Source of the DNA: a bacterium
GTDB taxonomy: Bacteria > Sumerlaeota > Sumerlaeia > MVZB01
Direction of reading: 5' to 3'
NCBI GenBank assembly: GCA_023480605.1
Contig: JAMCWS010000044.1
Coordinates: forward strand, 621-16,998
DNA: 16,378 nt
Below, one piece after another: positions 1-8,269 of this stretch. The notes under the pieces were generated by a model, which worked only from the letters and a program-made list of their open reading frames with translations, was not told the origin of the DNA and did no database searches. Both the position numbers and the translations under genes were made by a program. Position 1 is the first letter of the stretch, and the number at the start of each line of letters is the position of its first letter.

Positions 1-71
1 CGCGGCAGGCGGCGCAGAATTTCGCCGATCCACAGGATTTCAAACACCAGAACCAGGGCGCCGGTCACCAT
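1..71 (-). CDS. Start of an unknown gene, cut by the window edge
   Basis: An ATG at 71-69 opens a frame that stays open to the window edge (23 codons plus two bases). The ATG overlaps the TGA stop of the upstream phosphoesterase (ATGGTGA, 71-65), an arrangement typical of translational coupling. The visible peptide is strongly hydrophobic (MVTGALVLVFEILWIGEILR), like a membrane anchor or the first transmembrane helix of an inner-membrane protein. The family cannot be recognised from so little. The alternative is that this is merely open sequence after the last gene of the unit. Confidence 0.35.
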   Translation of the reverse strand, partial: MVTGALVLVFEILWIGEILRRLP

Positions 72-1031
72 GGGACGGTCTTTCTCGCCGGCCGGGCCGG
101 CGACGGAGCGCGATCCTCCAGATCGATGGACGCCGGTACGGCATTGATGCTGTAATAGTCGTGGGCGAGGCCGCCCAGGAAAATCCGCACCACCCGCAAC
201 CCCGAAGGATCCGGACCGAGAGGCCGGCCGACGGGACCGGTCGTGACGACCTCCATCGCCCCGTCGCGCGCCGCCGCGCACCGGTGGTAGTGCCCCGAAA
301 AGACCGCCTCGACCCCGTGGCGATGCAGCAGTTCGAGCAGCGGCCCGCGCCGGGCGCGCGGGATGTTGAAGTATTGGTCTTCTTCGTCGGGCGCATTCAG
401 GAAAAGCGAGTGGTGCATGAAAACGATGATGCGTGCCGAGGCGCGGCCCGGGGCGCGGCGCGCGGCGTCGGCCAGGTCCTCCTGGAGCCACTCCCACTGA
501 CGCGCCGCATCGCCGGGCAGGCAGTCCGGGTCGCGCAGCAGGCAACTGTCGAGCACGACAAAGTGGCAGCCGCGGCGGTCGAAACTATACCAATCAAGCC
601 CGAACGTCGCGCGATAACGCTCCAGGCTCTCCGCCGTCGGCGTGTTGCCGAGATCGTGGTTGCCGGCCACCCAGCGCAGCGGTATCCGCCGGTCGAGCCC
701 CCCCGCGACGCGCAGCAGTTCGGCGATCTGGGCGGGGTCGCCGGGCCGGTTGACGAGGTCGCCGCAGACGACCACGAACTCCGGGCGCAGACGGTTCGCG
801 TGCGCGATGGCCCGCGCGAACAGGATCGAGTCCGGTTCCATGTCGCGGTTGTCGGTCGAAAAACCCAGTTGCGGATCGGCCAGTTGCAGAAAAAAAAAAC
901 GGCCCCTGCCAGCGTCGATTCGCCCGGGCCGCGCCGGGCAGCGCGCAGCCGGCGGCGGCGACCCCCGCCGTCAGGGCGAGCGTGCCGCCCAGGAAGCGGC
1001 GGCGCGTCAGGCGGCGGTCGGGTTCGTTCAT
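65..1031 (-). pseudogene. Tat-exported calcineurin-like metallophosphoesterase (CPPED1/CSTP1-like), frameshifted
   Basis: Two minus-strand frames together make one protein. From ATG 1031 (GAGGA ribosome site just upstream) the product begins MNEPDRRLTRRRFLGG, a twin-arginine signal followed by a hydrophobic stretch and an Ala-rich cleavage region. It then reads GPFFF, where the frame is lost at ten consecutive T (plus-strand A run 890-899). With nine T the frame would continue as FFFLQLADPQLGF, the first metal-binding motif of this superfamily. The second frame, to the stop at 65, carries the remaining metallophosphoesterase motifs in order: VVCGDLVNRP, VAGNHDLG, FMHHSLF and FSGHYHR. The spacing resembles CPPED1-type phosphatases. 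Predicted location is the periplasm; the substrate is unknown. The lesion may be a real mutation, a slippage-tolerant site or a sequencing error. Taken alone, the downstream frame (from ATG 841) lacks the signal and the first metal ligand. Confidence 0.85.
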
Positions 1032-1246
1032 ATGCGGATCCTCGCCATGCGGCCGGCGCGCATCCGGGAGCGCGTAAAAAGATTGTGAAGCGCCAGCGGC
1101 TTTTTCATAATACCTGATCGCCCCGGAAGATCCAGCGGTAACCGGAACGGGTTGGAAAATCCGTCCGAGAGGAATGGGGCGAAAAGCGATCCCAATCGCC
1201 GCCACGGTCGCGACGGGGAATCACGCCGGTGCACCGGAGGAAACTC

Positions 1247-1810
1247 ATGAAACAGTCGCTCGGGGCCAAGACCATTGTCCTGCCCGCGCCCGTCTTCATC
1301 GTCGGCAGCTACGACGAACAGGACCATCCGAATATCATGACCGCCGCCTGGGGCGGCATCTGCGGCAGCGATCCGCCCTGCCTGACCGTCTCGATCCGGC
1401 CGGCGCGCCTGACTTACGAGAACATCATGCGCCGCCGCGCCTATACGGTCAGCATCCCGTCGGTCAGCCAGGCGCGCGAGGCCGATTACGCCGGCCTCTG
1501 CTCGGGGCGCGACGGCAACAAGTTCGAAGCCCTGGGCCTGACCCCCGTCCGCAGCAAGCTGGTCGACGCCCCCTATGTCGGCGAGTTTCCACTGACGGTC
1601 GAGTGCCGTCTGCGCCAGACCGTCGAATTGGGCGTCCACACGCTCTTCATCGGCGAGATCATGGACGTCAAGGTCGAGGACTGGGCCATGAATGAGAGCG
1701 GCGTCATCGCCGTCGAAAAACTCCGCCCTCTCACCTTCTCCCCCGCCGACGGCGCCTACTATGGCCTGGGCGACTTCGTCGGCAAAGCCTTCTCGATCGG
1801 GAAGAAGTAG
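1247..1810 (+). CDS. Flavin reductase-like / flavoredoxin-family protein (FMN-binding split barrel)
   Basis: This is a 187-residue protein with the split beta-barrel pattern of the flavin reductase-like family: a start of the type LGAKTIVLPAPVFIVGSYD, then PNIMTAAWGGICGSDPP, followed by LTVSIRPARLTYENI and YTVSIPS. These segments typically line the FMN pocket. Family members bind FMN and transfer electrons from NAD(P)H or to partner proteins; the specific partner cannot be read from the sequence. The ATG at 1247 is chosen because GGAGG at 1236-1240 lies six bases upstream. An in-frame GTG at 1229 would put that site inside the gene. No signal peptide is seen, so a cytoplasmic location is expected. 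It is divergent from the phosphoesterase, with about 215 bases between the two starts. Confidence 0.88.
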   Translation: MKQSLGAKTIVLPAPVFIVGSYDEQDHPNIMTAAWGGICGSDPPCLTVSIRPARLTYENIMRRRAYTVSIPSVSQAREADYAGLCSGRDGNKFEALGLTPVRSKLVDAPYVGEFPLTVECRLRQTVELGVHTLFIGEIMDVKVEDWAMNESGVIAVEKLRPLTFSPADGAYYGLGDFVGKAFSIGKK

Positions 1811-1921
1811 GGGGCGAGTGCGGACTGGACGGAAAAAATCACTGAATGTGTAACCATCGGCAAAACAACGGTCCACACCCGTTTATGCATGGGTATGATC
1901 GGGATTGATCTACATCAGGTC

Positions 1922-2125
1922 TTACATCTCCTCGTTATTGTCAAAGAAATCGCCACCAGATTCCCGGATAACAGGGGGTTTGCGCATTACATCGGAGACA
2001 GCGGGGAGTTTGTCGGCCGTAAAGCATTCGATTTTGATGACGGCATCCAAAAACTTCGCTCGATCGGGGTAGCCTTCGACCGTCACCTCCAAAATCCATC
2101 GTAATTCGAGCAGTTCAGTCGTCAA
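1922..2125 (-). CDS. Small hypothetical protein, doubtful
   Basis: A 67-codon frame starts at TTG 2125, and the frame is open back to a TAA at 2176-2174 with no ATG. The peptide has a natural composition (ELLELRWILEVTVEGYPDR, later ending GGDFFDNNEEM) and is acidic. It reads more like protein than the competing plus-strand frame at 1889-2104. No good ribosome site precedes the TTG. I do not recognise a family. It may be the remnant of a small gene, such as a decayed single-domain protein, rather than an expressed one. Confidence 0.25.
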   Translation of the reverse strand: MTTELLELRWILEVTVEGYPDRAKFLDAVIKIECFTADKLPAVSDVMRKPPVIRESGGDFFDNNEEM

Positions 2126-2205
2126 TTGGCTGGTCCAGCATTCTGGACGGATGTCGTTAAGCGGCGAAGATTTTTAACCCGCACTCCTTTTCATGCGGTA
2201 TTGTT

Positions 2206-2240
2206 CCGGGGGAAAGTCACCCCGATACGATGTCCCCCGG
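2206..2240 (-). terminator. Candidate hairpin downstream of dnaA
   Basis: The arms CCGGGGGA (2206-2213) and TCCCCCGG (2233-2240) are perfectly complementary around a loop of about 19 bases, roughly 50 bases past the dnaA stop. There is no T run, so if it ends transcription it is not a classical intrinsic terminator. Confidence 0.3.
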
Positions 2241-2287
2241 GAGGGCGAACCTGCGTCGGGCGGGCCTACTGCCCCGGCAGGATGGGC

Positions 2288-3697
2288 CTACTCCGGCCGG
2301 TCGACGGTGGGTTCTTCCTTGATCAGCTTGGTGAGGTATTTGATCAGGTTTTGCAAATTGAGCTGGGTGGCCATGTCCTTGCGGACTTTGTTGCAGGCGT
2401 GGATGATCGAGGTGTGGTCGCGCCCGCCGAACTTGCGCGCCAGGTCGGGAAACGAGGCGCCCGTCAGTTCGCGGCAGAGGTAGGCGGCGAGTTGGCGCGG
2501 CATGGCGTACTTGCGCGATCGATTCTGGCCGGTCAGCTCGTGCAGGGTGACGTTGAAGTAATTGCAGACGGCCATCTGGATTTTTTCCACCGAAATTCTG
2601 CGCGGCTCCTCGCCCGTGAGGAACGGGCCGAGCAGGCCGCGGGCCAGATCGACCGTGATCGCCTCGCGCGTCAGCGCGGCGTGGGCCGCCAGCCGGGTGA
2701 GCGCCCCCTCGAGCTTGCGCAGGTTGCTCTTGACGCGTTCGGCGATGAACATCGTCACCTCGGGACTGAGCTCCAGGCCGCGCATGGCGGCCTTTTTGCG
2801 CAGGATGGCGACGCGCGTCTCGAGGTCGGGGGGCTGGATGTCGACAATCAGGCCCCACTCGAAACGCGACCGCAGGCGTTCTTCCAGTTCGTGCAGTTCC
2901 TTCGGGGGGTGATCCGAGGAAATGACGATTTTCTTGCCGGCGTCGTAGAGAACGTTGAACGTGTGGAAGAACTCGGTCTGCGTCTGCTCGGCGCCCGAGA
3001 AGAACTGCACGTCGTCGACCAGCAGCAGGTCGACGTTGCGGAAGCAGTTGCGGAATTCGGTCATTTTCTTCTGGGCCACGGCGTCAATGAAGGCGTTCAT
3101 GAACGCCTCGGAAGAGACGTAAAGAACATTGAAGTGTGCGCCGTAGGAAAGCAACTCCTGGCCGATGGCCTGCATCAGGTGGGTCTTGCCCAGCCCCACG
3201 CCGCCGTAGATGAAAAGGGGATTGTAAGCGCGCGAGGTGGGATCGGCCACCGCTTGGGCGGCGGCATAGGCGAAACGATTGGATTCGCCGACGACGAAAT
3301 TGTCGAAGGAGTAGTTGCGGTTGAGCGGATAGTGGATCAGTTCGGCGGGGCGCTCGTGGCGGCCGGCGCGGTGCGAGATCTCGATGGCGCGCCGCTCGGT
3401 GGGCGACCACTCGATCGCGCCCAGCGTATCCCTGGCGCCCGCGTCGTCGCCGCCGATGAGGTACTCGACGACGACCGGGCGGCCCGCCAGGATCGACAGC
3501 GTGCCCTCGATCGCCGCCTGGTAGTTGTTGGCGATCCAGTTGCGGTCGAAAAGGCCGGGCACCTCCAGGCGGACGATGTTTTCCTCCTGACCGACGAAAC
3601 GCACCGGCTCCAGCCAAGTGGTGAACGACTCGTCATCAATCTTCGAGCGCAGATCGAGCAAAGCCTGGTCCCACAGATTGGAGGAAGTAGAGATCAT
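2288..3697 (-). CDS. dnaA: Chromosomal replication initiator protein DnaA
   Basis: An intact 469-residue DnaA of typical family length. Domain I (about 1-85) starts NLWDQALLDLRSKIDDESF. Domain II (about 86-125) is a short linker. The AAA+ domain III begins near NYSFDNFVVGESN (128-140). It holds Walker A GGVGLGKTH (165-173), Walker B LLLVDD (224-229), the ERLRSRFEWGL region with the arginine finger (near 273-283) and a sensor II stretch SNLRKLEGAL (324-333). Domain IV has the DnaA signature helix-turn-helix GGRDHTSIIHACNKV (424-438), which reads DnaA boxes. The start is ATG 3697 (MISTSSNLWD); the ribosome site before it is weak. The protein opens the origin in its ATP form. The usual neighbour dnaN does not follow. 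Upstream and divergent are two tRNA genes. Confidence 0.98.
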   Translation of the reverse strand: MISTSSNLWDQALLDLRSKIDDESFTTWLEPVRFVGQEENIVRLEVPGLFDRNWIANNYQAAIEGTLSILAGRPVVVEYLIGGDDAGARDTLGAIEWSPTERRAIEISHRAGRHERPAELIHYPLNRNYSFDNFVVGESNRFAYAAAQAVADPTSRAYNPLFIYGGVGLGKTHLMQAIGQELLSYGAHFNVLYVSSEAFMNAFIDAVAQKKMTEFRNCFRNVDLLLVDDVQFFSGAEQTQTEFFHTFNVLYDAGKKIVISSDHPPKELHELEERLRSRFEWGLIVDIQPPDLETRVAILRKKAAMRGLELSPEVTMFIAERVKSNLRKLEGALTRLAAHAALTREAITVDLARGLLGPFLTGEEPRRISVEKIQMAVCNYFNVTLHELTGQNRSRKYAMPRQLAAYLCRELTGASFPDLARKFGGRDHTSIIHACNKVRKDMATQLNLQNLIKYLTKLIKEEPTVDRPE

Positions 3698-4031
3698 CGT
3701 CCGTGCTCACGCCTTTTTCGAAAAGTGGGTTGGGCGCAACCCGGCACTCTTGACTTGGCTGCCGGCGCAAAACCAGGACGCCGAAAAAAGTTCCCCCACT
3801 CGGCTGAGTCCCGTTATCTTTGACCTGGCCGTCCCTGCCTGATAAAATTGGGTCGTAGTGAAGACCGACCAGTGCTCCAATTTCGCACTTAGCAAACTCC
3901 TTTTCGGGGGGGAATTCAAGTCAAAAATTGGGGGTAAATTGTCCTTGATTTTCGCGCCCGATGACTTAAAATCCGGGAGTCTGTGTGTCGCCCCAGCTCC
4001 CTTGCCGAAGACGCTTGACACACAAAGGGTT
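3698..4031. other. Intergenic region between dnaA and tRNA-Thr
   Basis: This 334-base divergent spacer has an AT-richer core at about 3840-3975. I see no TTATCCACA-type DnaA boxes on either strand and no convincing gene. A minus-strand frame at 3707-4021 starts from GTG and has an unconvincing composition. It presumably holds the dnaA promoter (minus) and the tRNA promoter (plus). Confidence 0.5.
3945..3972 (+). promoter_or_regulatory. Candidate sigma-70 promoter for the tRNA operon
   Basis: TTGATT at 3945-3950 and TAAAAT at 3967-3972 are 16 bases apart and face the tRNA genes. Transcription would begin near 3979 and leave about 50 bases of leader before tRNA-Thr. A TTGACA at 4015-4020 is too close to the mature tRNA end to act as its -35 box. 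Confidence 0.4.
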
Positions 4032-4106
4032 GCTGGTGTAGCTCAATGGTAGAGCACTCGCCTTGTAAGCGAGCGGTTGCGGGTTCGATTCCCTCCACCA
4101 GCTCCA
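4032..4106 (+). tRNA. tRNA-Thr (anticodon TGT)
   Basis: The acceptor stem GCTGGTG (4032-4038) pairs with CACCAGC (4096-4102), followed by discriminator T and an encoded CCA (4104-4106). The anticodon stem CTCGC/GCGAG (4057-4061 and 4069-4073) holds the loop CTTGTAA, giving anticodon TGT at 4064-4066, which reads ACA. The T arm shows the usual GGTTCGATTCC core. It is followed 63 bases later by tRNA-Tyr, a pairing common in bacterial thr-tyr-gly-thr-tuf clusters, but here no glycine tRNA or tuf gene follows. Confidence 0.97.
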
Positions 4107-4169
4107 TCGGTTCCGTCTGGCGCCCGGGGCTGCCGAGGGTTGGGGGGAGTTGTTGGTCTTTCTCATCGT

Positions 4170-4255
4170 GGAGGGGTGCCCGAGTGGTTAAAGGGGACGG
4201 GCTGTAAACCCGTTGGCGGAAGCCTACGAAGGTTCGAAACCTTCCCCCTCCACCA
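4170..4255 (+). tRNA. tRNA-Tyr (anticodon GTA)
   Basis: A class II tRNA with a long variable arm. The acceptor GGAGGGG (4170-4176) pairs with CCCCTCC (4245-4251), followed by A and an encoded CCA (4253-4255). The anticodon stem ACGGG/CCCGT (4197-4201 and 4209-4213) encloses CTGTAAA, giving anticodon GTA at 4204-4206. The T-arm core GGTTCGAAACC is intact. It is the last recognisable gene of the tRNA unit. The DNA just beyond it is a patchwork of mobile-element remnants, which suggests its 3' side has served as an insertion region. Confidence 0.97.
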
Positions 4256-4348
4256 GATTCCAAAGACCTTATTTTACAAGCGTTAGCTGATACTCTGAAA
4301 GGTTACCAAAAATCACATCACGTTTATATTCGGCTTGATTCCGTCCTC

Positions 4349-4372
4349 GTTTCTGGCAACTTTCTGGCAACT
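4349..4372. repeat. Tandem duplication of an 11-base unit
   Basis: TTTCTGGCAAC occurs twice head to tail (TTTCTGGCAACTTTCTGGCA and onward), about 95 bases after tRNA-Tyr and just before the terminator. Its role is unknown. On the minus strand it could encode the last residues of a lost integrase, but that is only a guess. Confidence 0.5.
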
Positions 4373-4377
4373 ATTTA

Positions 4378-4412
4378 CCCCGGTCAGGCGCATCCTGACC
4401 GGGGGGTTTTTT
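4378..4412 (+). terminator. Strong intrinsic terminator
   Basis: An 11-bp perfect stem, CCCCGGTCAGG (4378-4388) with CCTGACCGGGG (4394-4404), has a 5-base loop CGCAT and is followed by GG and six T (4407-4412). It most likely ends the tRNA transcript, with a trailer of about 120 bases. Confidence 0.9.
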
Positions 4413-4603
4413 GTGCCGCGCCGCCGACGGTTGGATATCTGGAAGAACTTCCAGATGAGGGTCGCCGTATGGGCTATCTCGCAGCCTATGACAAAGTGAC
4501 GCAGGTGAACCTTACTGCCCTTGAAAGGCAGTGACCAATACGGCGCCGGACCAGGATCTCACTGGATGAAATTACAGTGACCACTAAATCGTCGGCCAAG
4601 GTC

Positions 4604-4626
4604 TCACTTGGGAAATTCCCAAGTGA
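4604..4626. repeat. Perfect 23-base palindrome, best member of the hairpin family
   Basis: TCACTTGGGAA is followed by a single central A and its exact complement TTCCCAAGTGA. The arms are 11 bp with no mismatch. As RNA the closing pairs probably open to leave a GAAAT-type loop on a 9-bp stem, matching the loops of the neighbouring hairpins. Confidence 0.75.
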
Positions 4627-4627
4627 C

Positions 4628-4770
4628 CAGGCGCCCTCCGGCCGCCGATGTTGCCCGTCTTCATCTCGTAAACCTTGCCGCCACGCTCGACCTTGCGGGG
4701 GCTATCTTGATTTTCAGCAAGATAGGGTTTCTTCATTTTGGAGACGGTGCCGTGCTTGGTGACGTAGAGA
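4628..4770 (-). pseudogene. Unassigned coding fragment between two hairpins
   Basis: Read on the minus strand from about 4770, this stretch has protein-like composition: SLYVTKHGTVSKMKKPYLAE, and later KVERGGKVYEMKTGN. It is open for about 48 codons and then runs into hairpin-derived sequence on both sides, so it has neither a start nor a natural end. A 24-base hairpin (4702-4725) lies inside it. I do not recognise a family; a resemblance to the N-terminus of Cas1 proteins (LYVT.. pattern) is too short to use. It is probably a broken piece of a larger gene. Confidence 0.3.
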
Positions 4771-4808
4771 CTCTCACTTGGAGAAATTCCAAGTGAGGAC
4801 TTCACGTC
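4761..4808. repeat. Extended imperfect palindrome next to the IS remnant
   Basis: The core CTCACTTGG (4773-4781) pairs with CCAAGTGAG (4789-4797). The flanks continue the symmetry: GACGT at 4761-4765 matches ACGTC at 4804-4808, with a partly matching stretch between. The right arm abuts the coding remnant of an ISL3 transposase that starts at about 4807. Confidence 0.6.
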
Positions 4809-4961
4809 AATGGCCATCCACACCAGCAAGCTGGAGGGGGTCAACAACAAGATCAAGGTGATCAAACGCCGCGCTTATGGTTACCATGATTTATGTTACT
4901 TCGAACTCAAGGTGCTCCAGGCTTTCGCCCCTGAGCCCCTCAACAAAATTGGAGAAGAACC
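4807..4961 (+). mobile_element. 3' remnant of an ISL3-family insertion sequence
   Basis: The frame from about 4810 encodes AIHTSKLEGVNNKIKVIKRR followed by AYGYHDLCYFELKVLQAF, the conserved C-terminal end of ISL3-family DDE transposases (LEG.NNKIK.IKR.A.G). The element ends at 4961 with AATTGGAGAAGAACC; read inward from the end this is GGTTCTTCTCCAATTTTG, a terminal-repeat type consistent with ISL3 elements. The body and left end are missing; the hairpin cluster lies where they should be. Outside the end, on the minus strand, sits a tyrosine recombinase fragment that the element has interrupted. Confidence 0.75.
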
Positions 4962-5144
4962 ACGAATCTTTATCTTTTGGCCGATTTTGACCTTGGCATT
5001 GCGGATGAGCACAGTGTTCTTTTCCTGGAGAATCTCTGATTTAAGCAAAGCGACATGCGTGGATCGAATTGAAGGGATCACCTCCGCTGGCCTCGCGCCG
5101 GTAGCCAACAGAAAGCGGAAAAGAATCCGGTGTTCTTCCTTCAA
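4962..5144 (-). pseudogene. Tyrosine recombinase (phage-type integrase) fragment
   Basis: About 61 codons on the minus strand read EEHRILFRFLLATGARPAEV and then LLKSEILQEKNTVLIRNAKV-KIGQKIKIR. This is the box I region of tyrosine recombinases (catalytic Arg in ATGARPAEV) followed by the beta-hairpin region with conserved lysines. The rest of the catalytic domain (HxxR, H/W, Tyr) is gone, because an ISL3 element end begins exactly at 4961. An in-frame TAA lies two codons before the TTG, so the N-terminal part is also lost. It is probably the relic of an element integrated beside the tRNA genes. Confidence 0.65.
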
Positions 5145-5235
5145 GGGTTACCCCAACATGGACCGCAACGGCGACCAAAAGGTGGACATCGCGGACGTGG
5201 TTTACCAGATCTCCCATCCCGAGATCGGGCGGTGA
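5140..5235 (+). pseudogene. Dockerin/EF-hand-like C-terminal tail, remnant
   Basis: The last 31 codons before the TGA at 5233 read YPNMDRNGDQKVDIADVVYQ and end ISHPEIGR. The DxNxDxxxDxxD pattern followed by a hydrophobic helix is the calcium-binding repeat of type I dockerins and related secreted-protein tails. No gene body lies in front: the same frame upstream runs through the integrase remnant and the IS fragment. It is therefore the stranded 3' end of a secreted protein gene cut off by rearrangement. Confidence 0.5.
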
Positions 5236-5452
5236 GCAATATGCGAAGGTCTACAGTTGGTCTCGTGAATAGCTGTGGATCCCCGCGGAGAGGTGGGCTG
5301 CCATTAGGGATGGAAGGCGCCGGATCGGCGCCGGATCAAGAACTGACTGGCAAAAAGATCAATGCAATGGCCGCCCCGAACCGATGTGTCCAGGATGGCC
5401 ATAAGGTTTTCAAGAGGGAGGTTTTAGGTGCTCTCGATGACGTAAGTCATGA
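5236..5452. other. Non-coding stretch downstream of katG
   Basis: I see no gene. It contains a perfect tandem duplication GGCGCCGGATC x2 at about 5317-5338 and a small palindrome ATGACGTAAGTCAT near 5438, without a T tract. A TGTGGATCC at about 5274 resembles a DnaA box but is isolated. Confidence 0.4.
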
Positions 5453-7657
<2,205 letters not shown>

Positions 7658-7727
7658 GATCCTTCCCCCCGTAACAGATAATTGAGATCCATGAACGTGC
7701 GATCATGGAATGTAATTCGCATAGCAA

Positions 7728-7745
7728 TCAGGAATGATTCCTATT
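7728..7745. promoter_or_regulatory. Candidate PerR/Fur-type operator upstream of katG
   Basis: The palindrome AGGAATGATTCCT (within 7730-7742), extended to AATCAGGAATGATTCCTATT, lies about 75 bases upstream of the katG start and overlaps a possible promoter. It shares AGGAATG-(A)T-TCCTAT with the palindrome in front of the regulator gene, as expected if one repressor controls both. Confidence 0.6.
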
Positions 7746-7759
7746 CAATTCGCAAAGAA

Positions 7760-8221
7760 CTATCTTTTGCCTCTCCTGCGCGTCCGACAGCCGTGACAGA
7801 CGCCTTTGACTTCCAAGCGCAGCGACACCGGTTCGCCGAATGTTTTTGCCTCTTTCGGCATGGTGGCAACCGCGCTGTTGGAGGAATAAAAATCCCGGAT
7901 GAGCCCGCAGTGGACACAGACGAAATGATGATGCATCCCCATGTTCGCATCAAATCGCAGCCTTTCGTGACTCATGCCAACGATCGAAATCAGGCCTTCC
8001 TGGGCCAGCAGCTTGAGATTGCGGTAAACCGTATCCTGCGAAATGGTGGGGAGGCGCCTGCGCACGCGCCGGTGGATCGTCTCGGCGGCCGGATGTTCCT
8101 CCGAGACGGCCAGTTCCCGGTAGATTTCCAGGCGCTGGTGCGTCAGCTTGAGGCATTTGCGCTGGCACGCTTCCAGGAACTCGGCCATGCGCTTTTCGAC
8201 GATGTCACGCGGGATTTTCAC
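7760..8221 (-). CDS. perR: PerR/Fur-family peroxide-responsive transcriptional repressor
   Basis: A 153-residue Fur-superfamily repressor (from GTG 8221). The N-terminal winged helix includes HPAAETIHRRVRRRLPTISQ and DTVYRNLKLL (43-72), the family's recognition region. The regulatory metal site is suggested by His43, Asp91, the histidines at 97-99 (MGMHHHFVC) and Asp110. The structural zinc site is formed by two CxxC pairs, 102/105 (CVHC) and 142/145 (CHGC). This Asp-containing layout and the location just upstream of katG favour PerR over Fur or Zur. The start is uncertain: GTG 8221 gives the best fit, TTG 8233 extends it by four residues, and ATG 8188 would trim the first helix. A matching palindrome upstream suggests self-repression. 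Confidence 0.88.
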   Translation of the reverse strand: MKIPRDIVEKRMAEFLEACQRKCLKLTHQRLEIYRELAVSEEHPAAETIHRRVRRRLPTISQDTVYRNLKLLAQEGLISIVGMSHERLRFDANMGMHHHFVCVHCGLIRDFYSSNSAVATMPKEAKTFGEPVSLRLEVKGVCHGCRTRRRGKR

Positions 8222-8252
8222 GGGGCCCCCCAAAGTCGCGATTCAATACTGA

Positions 8253-8269
8253 ATAGGAATGTATCCTAT
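8253..8269. promoter_or_regulatory. Candidate PerR/Fur-type operator upstream of the regulator gene
   Basis: ATAGGA (8253-8258) and TCCTAT (8264-8269) form a palindrome around ATGTA, about 30 bases upstream of the regulator start. It resembles the katG-upstream palindrome, which suggests autoregulation. Confidence 0.6.

Larger units (their letters stand above)
1811..2287. other. Mostly non-coding stretch between the flavin reductase and dnaA
   Basis: Base composition here is clearly less GC-rich than in the flanking genes. Apart from a doubtful small minus-strand ORF (1922-2125) I see no gene. An inverted repeat with 8-bp perfect arms (CCGGGGGA at 2206-2213 and TCCCCCGG at 2233-2240) lies just beyond the dnaA stop. 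It could form a transcript-end hairpin for dnaA, although no T tract follows it on the minus strand. Confidence 0.4.
4431..4808. repeat. Family of short hairpin elements with variable stems and GAA(A)-type loops
   Basis: Six short inverted repeats are packed into about 370 bases: 4437-4456, 4512-4534, 4559-4580, 4604-4626, 4702-4725 and 4773-4797. Stems are 6-11 bp and differ in sequence, yet both arms change together. The apical part keeps a GAA or GAAA(T) core; in the 4702-4725 member this is seen on the minus strand. The members centred at about 4523, 4569 and 4615 are spaced 46 bases apart. Two of them (4559-4580 and 4604-4626) share a flank of the type CCARGRTCTCACT, and all three end in AGTGACCA, so they look like degenerate tandem copies. 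The last hairpin lies within a longer imperfect palindrome (4761-4808). I do not recognise the family. Confidence 0.6.

Noticed and set aside
161..1117. Plus-strand frame of 318 codons at the left end
   Set aside because: It is antisense to the phosphoesterase and very rich in Arg/Pro/Ala with no recognisable motif.
2126..3823. Long plus-strand frame (565 codons) opposite dnaA
   Set aside because: It is the antisense shadow of dnaA in GC-rich DNA. It lacks a ribosome site and any domain logic, while dnaA is unmistakable.
3707..4021. Minus-strand 104-codon ORF upstream of dnaA
   Set aside because: It has a GTG start with no ribosome site, low-complexity-like composition and no family resemblance, and it overlaps the tRNA promoter region.
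3698..4031. Replication origin beside dnaA
   Set aside because: No cluster of recognisable DnaA boxes is seen, and the flanking tRNA and dnaA promoters explain the AT-richer core.
4431..4808. CRISPR array
   Set aside because: The repeats are not identical, stem sequences differ, spacing is uneven outside three copies, and no cas gene is recognisable nearby.
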